A stretch of 64,000 nt of DNA from Pseudocercospora fijiensis CIRAD86 (Eukaryota > Ascomycota > Dothideomycetes > Mycosphaerellales > Mycosphaerellaceae), in the NCBI RefSeq assembly GCF_000340215.1, contig NW_006921536.1, forward strand, positions 3,385,625-3,449,624. Reading direction: 5' to 3'. Below the pieces are notes generated by a model that made no database searches, was not told the DNA's origin, and worked only from the letters and a program-made list of their open reading frames with translations. Shown here piece after piece: positions 1 through 11,454 of the stretch; within the stretch, counting starts at the first letter, position 1; the number at the start of each line of letters is the position of its first letter. Made by a program: the position numbers and the translations under genes.

Positions 1-524
1 AGATCCTCGAGGTCGAACAGTCTGCAACAGCCGAAGTGATCACGAAGTCATACAGGAGCCTTGCCATGAAGCTACATCCGGATCGAAATAGCGAGTGCGA
101 TGCCACTGCGTGCTTTCAGAAACTGGGGCAGGCATTCGAAACACTGATTGATCCTGTTAAGCGGCGAGCATACGATCGAGTCTATCACACTAGTAGGCAG
201 AACCGCGTCTCTACTTCAGCTGCCCAGCATAGAACGCGTCACGATGCAGCGCCCCAACCAGAGCAACCTCCAAAGCCGTCACCTGAAGCAATTCAAATCG
301 AAGCTCTTCGCAAGGCAAAGATTCAACGCGCAGCGGAGTGGAACAGCAGAAAGAGTGAATTCGAGTCATCGATAGCTGCAATCAAAGAATCAATCCAAGC
401 TCTAGAGCAGCAGATCTTCGATTTCAATAGTATCTCGGCCGCGGCAGAAGCCCAACAGAAGGACTGGACATCATGGATCACATTCCACTTATCTCAAATC
501 GTTCTCCAAGAGCATAGTTGTTGA
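1..524 (+). pseudogene. J-domain (DnaJ-like) protein, 5' truncated by window edge, 3' interrupted
   Basis: The open frame enters from the left edge (codons in phase with base 3); the GTG at 36 is internal, so the true start lies outside the window. The visible protein begins inside helix I of a J domain, and the diagnostic HPD tripeptide follows in 'LHPDRN', encoded near 72-90. Helix III/IV ('AYDRVY') ends near base 185. A basic, Gln/Glu-rich coiled-coil segment with 'DWTSWIT' follows. J proteins stimulate Hsp70 ATPase through HPD. The frame ends at TGA 522-524, which lies inside an inserted MITE, so the last residues (Ser-Cys) are transposon derived. A matching coiled-coil remainder lies at 935-1160, so the ancestral protein was longer. 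The two parts are also out of phase by one base when the MITE is removed, which implies a small indel or an unrecognised intron. J domain is certain; functional status is not. Confidence 0.8.
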
Positions 525-932
525 TTGTTGATTGGATTAATCACATAATCACTCACAATCACAGTGATTGTGGTTATGATTCCCGGCAAAATGATTGTGA
601 TTATAATTACGCAATCACTTCCTCCGACGAGGATGTGTCTTTCTAGGCTATATTAGCCTTCTAAACAAGGCGATAAGCTCGCTGTATATTGGCATCCTTA
701 ATATATAAGTTCTTCTAGGTATAAAGTATATTTATTGCCTACCTAGGTAGAAATAGTACGTCGCTCCTTCGCTAAAGTAGGTCTAAATTATGCTTACTTA
801 GCCTTAGGCAGGCTGCTTGCCCTAGCTTACCCTAATCTTGTGATTATGATTATGATTATATAATTAATCACTCACAATCAGTTGTAATTGTGATATTTAG
901 TATGTGATTGTGATTAATCAACAATCAACAAC
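517..932. mobile_element. 416-bp MITE with 17-bp terminal inverted repeats and TA target duplication
   Basis: The left end (517-533) reads GTTGTTGATTGTTGATT and the right end (916-932) is its exact reverse complement. The dinucleotide TA flanks both sides (515-516 and 933-934), as in Tc1/mariner-type insertions. Subterminal short motifs of the type TCACAATCAC recur at both ends in inverted orientation. No open frame of note lies inside, so the element is non-autonomous. The interior is TpA-rich and may be mildly RIP affected. It sits in the coding part of the J-domain gene. Confidence 0.85.
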
Positions 933-934
933 TA

Positions 935-1160
935 TGTCCAAGAGTCGAGGGAAGAAGTCAAGCTTCGGGAAGAGAGGACAATACAGGAAAGGGAGTCCGA
1001 GCGGAGCTTGAAGGAGAGGCGACTACGAGACTTGAGAGATGCCTTGCAGAGAAAAGAGAATGCGTTCGCAATTGCGAGATTGAAAGTTAACAAGGCTGAT
1101 GATGGAGATAATTGGGTGATTAGAAGTCTGCTAATGAGAATGGAAGGCAAGAATAACTGA
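935..1160 (+). pseudogene. 3' remainder of the J-domain gene (coiled-coil tail)
   Basis: Read in phase with base 936, the sequence right of the MITE encodes an uninterrupted charged segment rich in Arg, Glu and Lys ('VQESREEVKLREERTIQ', 'LKERRLRDLRDALQRKEN'), ending 'MEGKNN' at TGA 1158-1160. This composition is that of the C-terminal coiled coil of fungal J-domain proteins and is continuous in character with the part before 517. After removal of 517-934 the two parts are in different phases, so a one-base loss or two-base gain near 480-490 (between 'WIT' and a frame reading 'PLISNRSPRAY') must be assumed. That placement is inference. Confidence 0.65.
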
Positions 1161-2047
1161 GAAGCATAGGAAAGGGGGTGTGTAGAACAATTGCTCGTAT
1201 GCCAGGAAGCTGAGAGTCTTATATAAAGCAGCCGCAATATCAGCGCTATCGAAAGGCTGTGGCGCCAACCAGCGCTTACGCGAGGACAATAGACGGCGCA
1301 AGCGTTGCAGGAATTGCAGAATTGGGCATGTCTATACTATTGGCCAGAGAAGAACTAATATGTCGAAGCCACTGCTCTCCAAAATGCAAGTCTGCGAAAG
1401 CACATTTTTCAAACCCAGACATAAAATTTTTGAAGAAGACGTAGGGGGCCGCTCAGCAGTTCGGCACGTAGTCGCTGCATAAAATTGTAAGAGAAAATTT
1501 GATCGATAGTCCATCCACCTCCCATGCATGACCTTCGACGGCATGAGCCCAACGGACCATTTCCATCCGAGAGAGATGCGACATGCTCGCCATTGTAAGC
1601 CTGATTCAAGAGCGTCTTCTCGAGAATCTTGAGATTGGTGGGTCGAAGGTGCGGCGTTTGGCGAGAGTTAGTTCCATTTGACGTTGGAAGAGGCGTTTGG
1701 GTAGGGTGAGGCAGCATGGAAGGGTTATTGGTTGGGCTATCGTCTCGAGAGGAGATATACGAAGCAGTTGCATCCTCATGTGTCCAGTCTTGCGAGAGGT
1801 TTAAGTAATTGATTGATTCGGCAAACCGCCACAAATGTGCATCGCTGCGTGAGCAACTTGAAGATAATACAACGAGAGCGCGCCACGCTCCCCCATAACT
1901 TATCGCCGACCAACCAGTTCCAAGACTGGGAAATTTTGATTCATTGCAGAACAGCAAAAATTGTGGCTGCCTCCGGGCATAAGTTCCGCACTGGAAAGGA
2001 ATCAGCATTCAACATTAAATTCTTCGAGAGGGTATCAATCTTTCGTT
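1161..2047. other. Intergenic stretch without a supported gene
   Basis: Low-copy sequence without RIP signature. A minus-strand open frame at 1409-2008 (199 codons) has low-complexity Ser/Thr/Pro/Asn content and no recognisable domain; it could be a chance frame or an exon of an unknown gene. It also holds the 3' flank of the J-domain gene and the region downstream of the SDR gene. Confidence 0.4.
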
Positions 2048-3385
2048 TCATCCTTCCTCCTCTCCTTCTCTGATATCTCCTATATATTCTTCGCCAACAT
2101 CCATCGCATCGCCATCGTCCTCTTTCTCCTCATCTCTATCATCCGTGCCTGCCTTTGAAGTCTTGCTTTTTTCGTTCTCCTCCGTGGTAGGGAAGTGCAA
2201 GTGCTTCCAGTCTTCGATTTCTTCGATCACGCTCCTCAGCCTATCTCTCACACTCTCCACTGCGTAGCTGCCAAGTAGCAGTCGCAAGGGAGGATATCGA
2301 CAATGGCCTAGTTGCCATACGAGCTCCGCCGATTTCACTGCGCTCGTGGGTTGGCGATCTGAAAGCCACCGCACGATTCGTCTTGCATGGCCAGCGGGCG
2401 AAGTAGGTGTGTTGTAGGGCTCCGATGGCCTCTTTACCAGGAAGTGGCCATACTTCTTGATCCTCACACCTTCACCATTCAAGTAGTCATGCGGCGCCCT
2501 GTCGTCCAAGCCGGTCGGCTCATCAATGCGCATATGTCCAGGCTCGACCAGCGAAGCCTTGATACCAAACGCATCGATTTCATACAACATGCTCTCGATC
2601 AGAGCCTCGGTCGCATATTTCGTCGCGCAGTACGGCCCTAGGCCGGGTACTCCAAGGGCGCCAGAGGTCGAGGAATATATGATATAGCGTCCGGCGTTCT
2701 CGCCCTCTTTGCGCTTCGCCGACTGCTCGCGGAAATGCGGGAGCGAGAGCTGGATTATGTTTAAAGTGCCCATGAAATTGGTCTCGAACTGAGAGCGCAA
2801 ATCGCAGTCGTCCTGGTCCTCGCAGGCGCCAATTACTCCATAGCCAGTACAGCTAGTCAAAGTCAACATTCAACTCTTCGCACCAAGCTCTGGTGCAGCC
2901 GCGCAAGCTTACTTCACAATGATATCGATCTTGCCCCATTTTTCAATGCTCTTTTTGATTACCCAGTCTACAGTATCTCTCACTCTTACATCGCACAGCA
3001 GGCCTTGACACCTCTCATGCCAGCCCTGCATCTGGTGCATCGTGTTCTCCAGCGTCCTACCGACGGCAGTGACATTGTCACCATGGCTCAGCGCAGACTT
3101 GACCAGACTTCGCCCAGCATGGCCCGTCGCGCCAAATATAAGCCATGACTTTTGCGAGTACGGGTGTGCTTCGCCCGGCGGATCGGTGGTGGACGGCAGA
3201 TGCAGCTTCGGGTTGTTTGCGAGGACTGTGCGATAAGACGATGGTGAGCTACTGCTCGTCGGAGGCATGGATGCATTGGTGGTGAAGTGGGATGAGGAGT
3301 GGTGTGACAGCGGGGACTTACGGATAGCTGGATCACTGCCAGCTGACTCTTGCGATTGCTCGCGCTGTTGCATCATGTAAGGCAT
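2048..3385 (-). CDS. Short-chain dehydrogenase/reductase (SDR) with acidic C-terminal tail
   Basis: Two exons: 2913-3385 and 2048-2852, separated by a 60-bp intron (GTAAGC at 2912, TAG ending at 2853). Splicing turns the apparent stop after 'KIDIIV' into 'NCTGYGV', matching the SDR beta-4 region. The product is 425 aa if the first Met is used. A Met at residue 40 (codon 3268-3266) is equally plausible, and a GTAAGT just upstream (near 3320) may mark a 5' intron. The nucleotide-binding motif is 'FGATGHAGRS' (about residues 84-93). The catalytic set is Ser in 'YSSTSGALG' (about 217-223) and Tyr/Lys in 'YCATK' (232/236). The last ~45 residues are Glu/Asp/Lys rich, unusual for a small oxidoreductase. 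Role: NAD(P)-dependent oxidoreductase of unknown substrate. No neighbour suggests a pathway. Confidence 0.88.
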
Positions 3386-4295
3386 CGAGCCTGAGGAGGA
3401 GTCTGGTTACGCCGCGAGCTAACTTAACGTTACTACTGGCGCCGCTCCCGGAAACTTGAAAGGCAGTGGCACCATCGTTGTCGTTCGTCTCACCCGGCCC
3501 GCTCTTGATCGGAGGCAACACGCTGTAGAATACCGACACACCCTGGTCACCAAATCAAAGCTTAACCTTTTTTTTTTTTTTTTGCCTTCCTTCTGGTCGA
3601 TCACATGAAATCTCAGACTTCTACACTGCATGAATGGAACGGTAAGAGGCGGCGCGCGAGACCCCGGCGGAGGAATCAATGTTGTAGGTGCCACTGGACC
3701 AAACAAGCAGTTTGTTTCTCAGAGCATTTGCAGTCTGGCCATTCCTCCCATCAAGACTCAGAAAGGTCGGGAGCCAATGCAGGGCAACTCAACGTCAGAA
3801 CAGGCACCCTGTTGCCTTATAGCTGCACCAGAAATCCGAGACGAAAGAGCAATGTGCGTGTGAAGCCAGCATTTGTGCTTTTCTCACATCAAGCACATAG
3901 CACTTCGCAGGTTGCTGGAATACATGTGCACACCATGGACCTTGCAGAAGACTTGGGTAAAGGCGGCCGTTCACGCGCAGGCCTCATTCCGCGGAGATGA
4001 TGCAGCGAGAGGCGTTGGCAGCTGCAAGATCTGCATGGCTATGCCACAGCACTTGGCTTGGCAAGGCTGCACCTACTCATGACTGGGGGGAGCTACGCTC
4101 GTGTGCTGTTGCGCGTCGGTCGATTTCTTGGCGCTCTGCAATTGGTCCAAATTAAAACTCGGGTATACCAGAGGCGTAACTTCTGCGCAACCACACCTCT
4201 TGTGCGGCGTTCTACAACAGTGTGCATCTCTCGAGTCTTCGCGTAACCAGCCGCCAAGCCTACGGGGCACCAGCTAGCACATGCCCTACGGAGCG
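3386..4295. other. Intergenic region between SDR gene and transposon nest
   Basis: Upstream region of the SDR gene, ordinary composition, with a T16 tract at 3568-3583 (an A tract on the SDR strand, typical of fungal promoters). Several short overlapping open frames (3605-4000, 4093-4392) have no domain-like features and disagree with each other in strand, so none is called. RIP-type composition begins near 4296. Confidence 0.5.
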
Positions 4296-5930
4296 AAAGA
4301 CCGAGTATAGCGGTAGAGGGGGGTCTATAGGGATCTCCCTCGTAAATAGAAGGGGAAACAATAGTACTACGCATATACGACTTTAAAGGCAAGATAATCG
4401 TACTATATATATACGACTTTAAGGATAAAGTAATACTTATTAACTTATAGATAACTTTACGTATCTTATATATAAATAGATAGGCTAACGTATAGTAAAC
4501 GAACCTAAGAAATAACGTATAGGTTTAGTATTCTTCCTACTTTTTTATATCTTTACGATTCTACCTTATAACTCTACTACTTTCGATTCTACTATCTTTC
4601 GACAATTAGATATACTACTCGAAATATAGCAACTCTTATACTAGAAGATAATAGCTAACGTCTACTAAAGGGTAGTTTAGATAGGAAGTAGCTTCTAGCG
4701 GATAAGCCTGATTTCTAACTAGTACCGCCTAGTATATAGAACTATAGTACTTATAATACTATAAAAGAGAATACTAGGTTCTTTACTAGTATATACGATA
4801 AGAATAGAAAGCTAATTCTATATAAAACCTATAGTAAGTACTAGAAGGGCGCTAGACCTAGCGGTGCTTACGAATATACTAGTCGACTATAAACTATAAC
4901 TCGAGTAGATAATACTAGCGAAGGATATAGCTATAGAGGTATAGATACTAATAAAGATCGCGATATAGCTCTTACTCGCTAAAGGAGTAAGTATATTATA
5001 TATAGACCGCGCTTAGTGTCGTACTACTAGTAGTACTAAAGCGCTACCTCGTCGAGAAGTATTAGCCCTACCTATACCTAGACGTAGGCCGACTCGTCTA
5101 CTATAGAGATAAGTAGATACTACTATAAATCGAGTATAGAAATTAAGGTAGTTCTAGTAGAAAAACTAAGATACTAACTCTTTAGATAACGACGAAGGTA
5201 CTACCCTAGCGCTACCTTACTTTAACTACGATAACTACTAGTATAATCGCGTAAATAAGTAGAAGCGTACTTAGGGTAATAAGATTTATATCTAGAATAA
5301 TAGTAGTACTATAGACGCTAAATGTAGCTATAAAAGAAAGTAGTATTATAAGGGAAGCTATTACTATATCTATACTAACTTTAACTAGAATAATTAATAG
5401 TACGAGAAGGAGTATATTCGTTGCCGTAATATACTTAGTCTAATAACTACGCTACCTAATATAGCTCCTAGTACTAGTACTATTAGCTCCGCTCCTACCT
5501 AGTAATCTTCTAATAATCTCGATTACCTACCTAACTATAAAGAGTATCTTATCGAGTATATCGATTATCTAAACGAGGGCTAAGCTCTATAAGATTACGA
5601 TAATACTTTAATACTAAGCTCTAAGTAGGCGATTAACGTAATATCTAAGTAGCTCGATATATATAAAATATAGAACGAGAAGCGCTTTAATATAGGCTAT
5701 AACTCGGCTAGCGTCTATAAGTAGTATAAAGAGAGTCGAGATCTAGTAAGGAAACGTAGCGATAGCCCTATACCTATATCTATAGAGAATAATATAGATC
5801 CTAGACCTAGCTCTAAGTACTATAACCTACTAGAGCTAACTCCTACTAATAAGCTTCCTATAGCCTATACCTACTATATAATAGAAGTCTACTAAGTTCG
5901 CGAGACCTAATATAAGCTATAAAGCTATAT
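4296..5930. other. Unassigned RIP-degraded sequence upstream of the Helitron core
   Basis: Strong RIP composition. In plus-strand frames, long stretches between TAG codons can be read, including a Tyr/Lys/Cys-containing part around 5290-5440, but I do not recognise a domain. It may be the 5' part of the Helitron open frame or a different relic. No terminal structure of a Helitron (5' TC end) could be fixed. Confidence 0.4.
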
Positions 5931-6219
5931 TACGTACTTTCCTTAGGGTAGTACGAGTTCTCCTAGTAGATTCCCCTCTTTCTAAGCGACGTTAATATCT
6001 ATATTCTAAAGCGGACTAATACCGATAGTAGTACGATACGTTAATTTAAGAAGGAGTTCCGAGTATATAAGAAGGAAGTTACTAAATAGTATAGGCACCC
6101 TACTACGCGATATGTAGCCTAAAAGAATATATCTCTAAACCTTACTATACTTAATATCCTACCTAACGATAGTAGTATTCTTAATTACTTACCGACGTAT
6201 ATCTATTAGAAGGGCGGGA
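5931..6219 (+). pseudogene. Helitron Rep/helicase gene, piece 1 (upstream of Rep core)
   Basis: Plus-strand frame in phase with base 5979 reads 'FLSDVNIYILKRTNTDS' and, after RIP-type TAA/TAG, 'RVYKKEVTK' and 'NILPNDSSILNYLPTYIY', then runs into the Gypsy-A insertion. This fits the region preceding the Helitron_like_N domain of fungal Helitrons ('LPxD.. P' segment). The frame continues without shift at 13279 when Gypsy-A and one TSD copy are removed, the main reason for joining the pieces. Confidence 0.6.
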
Positions 6220-6415
6220 TGTAAGAAGGGTATGTTAGTAGGTAGATAGGGTGGTAGTAGGTATAAGTAGTATTCGATAAGGATCTAGGAGGAGAGGGAG
6301 GAAGGTAGGAGAGTTCGCCTAACGCTAAGCGCTAAGCCCTGCCTAAGGCACTAAGACCCTAGCTTCACTCGGCCTAATTACATACCAATTACGTATAGCC
6401 TCTTTAGCTCTAATA
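6220..6415 (-). repeat. 3' LTR of Gypsy-A
   Basis: In coding orientation the LTR family starts TGTTAG (here TATTAG, RIP) and ends CTTCTTACA. The polypurine tract AGAAGGGAAGCG abuts its start at 6418-6429. Confidence 0.92.
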
Positions 6416-6417
6416 TA

Positions 6418-6429
6418 CGCTTCCCTTCT
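6418..6429 (-). promoter_or_regulatory. Polypurine tract of Gypsy-A
   Basis: Minus-strand AGAAGGGAAGCG, two bases before the 3' LTR. The same tract precedes the 3' LTR of all other copies (for example 36794-36805 in copy D). It is the expected primer for plus-strand DNA synthesis. Confidence 0.85.
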
Positions 6430-7559
6430 AAAGGCCGCGCCCTCGTAGCCTATCTATATTCTACGACCTCTATTGCCGCTAACTTAGTAAGTCTAATAAG
6501 CTGCTTAGCCTACGCTAAATTGAACACTCAACTACCTAATTATATAACTATATCAAACCTCACCTCTAAACAACACAATGTATAACTCCAACTACGCTAT
6601 CTCTATATACAATAAACTATAAAGTAATATATATCTATAAGAATTGAGGGCCTTCGACTAATTACAATACGAGCGCGTCTTCTCTGCTATAATAGGTAGA
6701 CGTACGAGGTATTACAGCACTGCCTCCGTTCTAAGTGATGTCGTATCGAGTTCTTTGCGTCTACTCTTAAAAGACCTAGCAATGTCCGCTTTCGAGGGTT
6801 TGTCCGTTTCCGAGGGTTATTGTTCTTATTGTTCGTAGTTTCGCTAGCCCTAATTGGCTAGGTTTAGTAGCCTTCAAGTGTTAATCTTATCTTATCTTTT
6901 CAAAAAACACAGCTCGTCTAGTTTCTATAAGTAAAGGCTATTATAAGTACAGTAGTAGAGGTTCGCCTCGCTTAAAGGGTTAGATAGATCGAGGAGTAAC
7001 CTATTGTCCGTAAGATCGACCCTAGCTAGCTTAGCTCTATAGTTTTGCCCTTAGTTAGTCTATTAGTCGCTCAATCTTTTAACTTAGTCAAAGTTTTAAC
7101 TTAGCCTTAAAGTTTTTAATTAAACCTTTAATAGGCTCAAAGCTTTTAATCAAAGTTTTAATTAAAGGTGCCTTAGGCTCGTAGTGCAGGTAAGGTTGTG
7201 TCCGTAGGCGTAGCGATAATAGTAAGTAATGTTAACAATAGTAGCGCTAGTCGCCTTAGCGCTAACTTTACCTTCTTTTAATTTCCTTCTTTAACTAATA
7301 ACAACTCGGTAATACCGTTACTAATATGGCCGCGCCGGCCGCGCCGATCGCCTAGGTCTCGAGGTCCCGATAGAATAAAGAAATAAGAGGGGGACCTATA
7401 GGGCGCGTTAGTAAAGAGGTAGAGTCCTTGAAAGAGTATGCGATTAATTGATTAACGCGTCGTAGCGCGCCTAGTGTAGTCTTATTGTCCTTTGTTGCTA
7501 ATACTTGCTTGTCTCTAATTAGTTAGCTTAATAGCACCCCAGGGGTAGCATTGTTCCTA
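6430..7559. other. Conserved non-coding 3' region of Gypsy-A
   Basis: About 1.1 kb between the end of pol and the polypurine tract, conserved in all copies. It contains GAGGGTTTGTCCG-like repeats (6795-6825), an A/T-rich variable repeat built on AAAGTTTTAATTAA (7078-7170) and a CG-rich segment near 7325-7350. No frame resembling an extra gene is seen on either strand. Confidence 0.6.
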
Positions 7560-10500
7560 GGCCTTTTCTAGTAACATTATAGGCCCTTGGCCTTCTTCTT
7601 GTTCTTTACGCTAGTCTAATACTTATCTAACAACTCAGTTATGTCTTTAAAAGAGTCTTTAGCTTCCTACGAGTCCCATTTAGGTAAATAGCCTTGCTAT
7701 CTTAGCAGGTACTCCTTCTTACCTTGCCTAGTGCGATGCTATAGGATACGTTCTATAGACTATAGCTCCTCACTATCCGCTAGTATGTCTTCGTGTTCTA
7801 TAGGGGCTTCATCCCCTTCGCGTAGGTAGTATAGCTTAAGGAGGGATATATAGAAGGTGTTATAGATAGTATAATAAGGTAGGAGCTATAACTAATAGGC
7901 CTATACGGAGGAGCCCTTAACTTCTCGAATGCGGAATAGGCTAATGTATCTTAGTGCGAGCTTAGGCCTTGTTTTGCCGTTAGGTAATAGGTGCTTACGG
8001 ATGCGGAGGTTCTTAGTGCTTAGTATAACTATATCGCCTTGTTTGAAGGTTATCGGCGTGTAGTGCTTGTCGTAGTAGGTCTTTTAGTACTCTTAAGCCT
8101 TTGTCAACTTCTCGGCTATCTTAGTATAGATTTCTCGCATCTTCTAGATACGTTCTATTGCCGCTAGTGTCTCTAGTACTTAACGCGCTTCCCTTTCCTT
8201 ACGCTCGGCCTCGAGCGAGGTAAATAGATCTTATAGTAACGCGGCGTTTTAACCTATTATAGCTATATATAGTGAAACCTTAGTTGATGAGTGTATACTA
8301 TTGTTATATACGAATTCTATAGGCTATAGGAGATTGACCCAATCCCTAGGATTCTCGTTAATATAACTGCGTAGGTACTGCTATAGGGTAGCATTCTGCC
8401 TCTCTGTTTGACCGTTAGTCTATAGATAGAAGGCTATTAATAGCCGATGCTTTAGTCTTAGCTATAGGTATATTTCGCTCTAATAGTGCGATATAAATGT
8501 CGTACCCCTATCGGAGACTATCCCCTTAGGGGTTCCCTAATAGGTATAGAAGATGTTAGTCTATAGCGCCTCTACTATATTAATAGTAGTCCAATCCTTC
8601 CGCGCCGGGATATATCGAGCGCCTTTAGTAAATCGATCTACTATAATAAGGATAGCATTATACACATCCTTGCTGCCCCTGCGCTTAGTAGGAGGAAGGC
8701 CTATAATAAAGTCTATTATAAGCTTAGCAAATAGCTTCTTTAGAACAGGGAGTAAAGACAACTCGCTAAATAGTAAGTACTTTAGTACTTTGACTCGCTA
8801 GTATACTATACAGGTCTGTATATACTCCTTTATATGCCGCTTACTATTTAGCTAGTAGTATATACGCGATAGTAACTCGTGCGACCTCTCTGTACTATAG
8901 TAACTAGCGAGCTTACTATTATAGTATCTCTTTAAAAGCTCTTATCTAATCGATTGTTTAGCGGGGACATAGTATCTACCCTTAAACTTTAAGTAACCTT
9001 TGTCGTCGATCGACTAATTGTTGTTACTCTTGCCGGATCGAGTCGCCCGCCTACTTATAAGCTTATTAATACGCTCGATAGTAAAGGCGTCCCTCTACTA
9101 AGTACGTAATAGCTTATCTATAAACGATTGACTATCCCTGTTTGCAAGGTTATTTAATAGCACCCGTGCTGTCGAACGAGGTACGTATTATATACATCTA
9201 ATAGTACTAGTAGCCGGATTAACTGCAACCTCTTCTATAGTGCTGTCGCTATAGATAGCAATATCTTCAATCGAGTCGTTATAGCTCGAGCGATCTACGT
9301 CCTTTTTAACGTGCACTAGAAGAACGATAACTCCGCTATAGTATTTATTGCCGCCGCGGGGTCCGGAAGTCCGCTTATCCTACGCCTACTTTATAGCAAG
9401 GTCTATAGCAATCTTATACTACAGGGTTGGAAACAGAGAATTAATATGTTAGGTTTCGCTATCGTAATTAGGTCGCCTCGATAGGCTATTAGTAGGGTTA
9501 CTTACGCCTAGCCGATATAATATATTAAAATCGAACCCGGCGAGGTAGACGGCCTATCTAGCCTATCGACCTATAACCCTAGTAACCTTCGTGATTCTAC
9601 GGAGGTTGTTATAGTCCGTATAGACCTAAATAGGGTACTAAGCACTATCGAGATAATAGCGCTAGTGCTTGAAGGCTTCTACGATTGCTAGGAGCTCTTG
9701 CTCGTAGGTCTCGTACCGACGTTCTATATCGATTATCTTCCGTAAAAAGAAGGCAATCGGGTACTAATAGGTATTATTAGCCTGCTATAACATAATAGCT
9801 AATATAGCGAACTGTAAAGCGTTAGTTTTAATTCGGATCTGCTTGCTTAGCACGAAATAGTGCAATAAGGGGACATTAGTAAAGCGTTGCTTTAGGCCGT
9901 CAAAAGCGGCTTGTACTCTATTAGTCTATTTAAACTCTCTAGTTAGGTTAGCCTTAGTTTTAGTGAGCTTAGTCAGAGGCATTACATACCGTAAATAGCC
10001 CTTAATAAACCGACGGTAGAAGTTAGCAAAACCTAGGAATAATTGAAGCTCTTTAATAGACGTAGGAACGGGCTATTTAGTAATTGTTTTAATCCGGTTA
10101 GGATTAGCCTTAACACCCTCGGTTGAAATAAGAAAGCTAAGGAATAATACCTCCTTAGCAGCAAAGGTGCATTTAGAAGGCTTGTAATACAAGCTATAGG
10201 CCCTTAGGCGATCGAGTACCTTACGGACTGTAGCCTAGTGTTCCGCAATGTTAGGAGAGTGTATATAAACTAGGATGTTATCTAGGTAAACTATATAGAG
10301 GTAATCCAATAGGCCTAATAGGGCCCGATTAATGTAGGACTAGAATGTAGCAGGGGCATTAGCTAGCCCAAATGGCATAACTAAGTACTTAAAATAGCTA
10401 TAGCGAGTACGAAAGGCTGTCTTCTATTTATCGCCCTTACGAATACGGATGCGGTAATAGGCGTCCTTAATATCTAATATAGTATAGTAGTAGGCACTAG

Positions 10501-11454
10501 AAAGGCGATCGAGGGTCTTATTAATAAGAGGAAGTAGACAACGATCTTTGATAGTAACAGTATTAAGTCTACGGTAATCGACGTATAACCGTAGGCTACT
10601 ATCCTTCTTTAGAACAAACAGGATTAGTGTACTAGTAGGGCTGTTACTATACCGAATGCGACCGTTAGCTAGATTTTCCTCTAGGTACTTACGCAATATA
10701 GCGAGCTCTCGTTTACTAAGGTTATAGAGGGGACTAAAAGGAACCTCTTTGCCCTCTATAATATCAATCTTATAATCTGTCTCCTTAAATATAGGCAATG
10801 TCGATGCTAAGTAGTGTTTAAATACATTAATGTAGGTCTCTCGAATAGGCTCTAGTATACGTTCGAGCTAATTAGAGTCTATGCCGTTAGGGGGCACAGG
10901 TTCTTCGTTATCCCTACCGAGCAGGTCGGCAGTCGGATTAGCTAGGGTTAGGTTGCTAATAAATAGGACCCTAATATCGTTAGGGTACTCGCTAATATTA
11001 ATGTGTTTAATGTCCTAGGACGGTGCCGATAGTCGGCCGGTTCTTCGGAGTCTAATTTAGACGAGGAACGATCTCTATAATAGGGTTGCTAATAACAATA
11101 TCGGATAGGAGGCTGTCTATGTCTACCGTATAGGTAGTAAAGTTCAGTAGGCGTTCATTTCCGAGGTCGTCTTTTAGAACTATAGGAATATAGTAGGCTC
11201 TATAGGTCAAGTGCCGAGCGTTATTAAACTAAGCAAGGGTTAGTAGGTCAGTCTTCGGCAGTTGTCGAAGGTCTAATTGCTTAGCTAGGTAATAGCTAAT
11301 AAGGGCGCTAACTAAATTTCCGGGGTCTAGTATAACCTTTGCCTTATAGTTAGTATCGGGCCTAGATATAAGACAGGTACGTATAATAGCTAGTACAATG
11401 TCGATAGTCTTACGCCGTATAAGGCTAACAGTTAGTGCGGCGCTTACTCTTTTT
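7560..11454 (-). pseudogene. pol: pol of Gypsy-A (PR-RT-RH-IN-chromodomain), RIP-inactivated
   Basis: Reading minus strand through RIP stops. RT includes 'LRLYVDYRRLN' and '[12 protein letters not shown]' (10424-10800), and the catalytic box is YLDN (10277-10288) instead of YxDD. RNase H-like and zinc-binding segments follow. The integrase core has 'LIIDFIIGLPP' (around 8700), 'VSDRGTTF' (near 8510) and a 'QTERQNATL' box (near 8400). The C-terminus is a chromodomain ('SIERIL', 'YLLR.QGY', with Trp codons turned to TAG), placing the element among chromoviruses. More than 20 in-frame TAG codons at Gln/Trp positions. Longest open stretches are 124 codons (RT) and 66 codons (IN). Not functional. 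Confidence 0.9.

Noticed and set aside
1409..2008. 199-codon minus-strand frame downstream of the SDR gene
   Set aside because: Low-complexity and without a recognised domain; cannot be told from a chance frame without transcript data.
8561..8761. Stand-alone integrase genes (also 37624-37824)
   Set aside because: These are open fragments of the pol frames of Gypsy-A and Gypsy-D between RIP stops, not separate genes.
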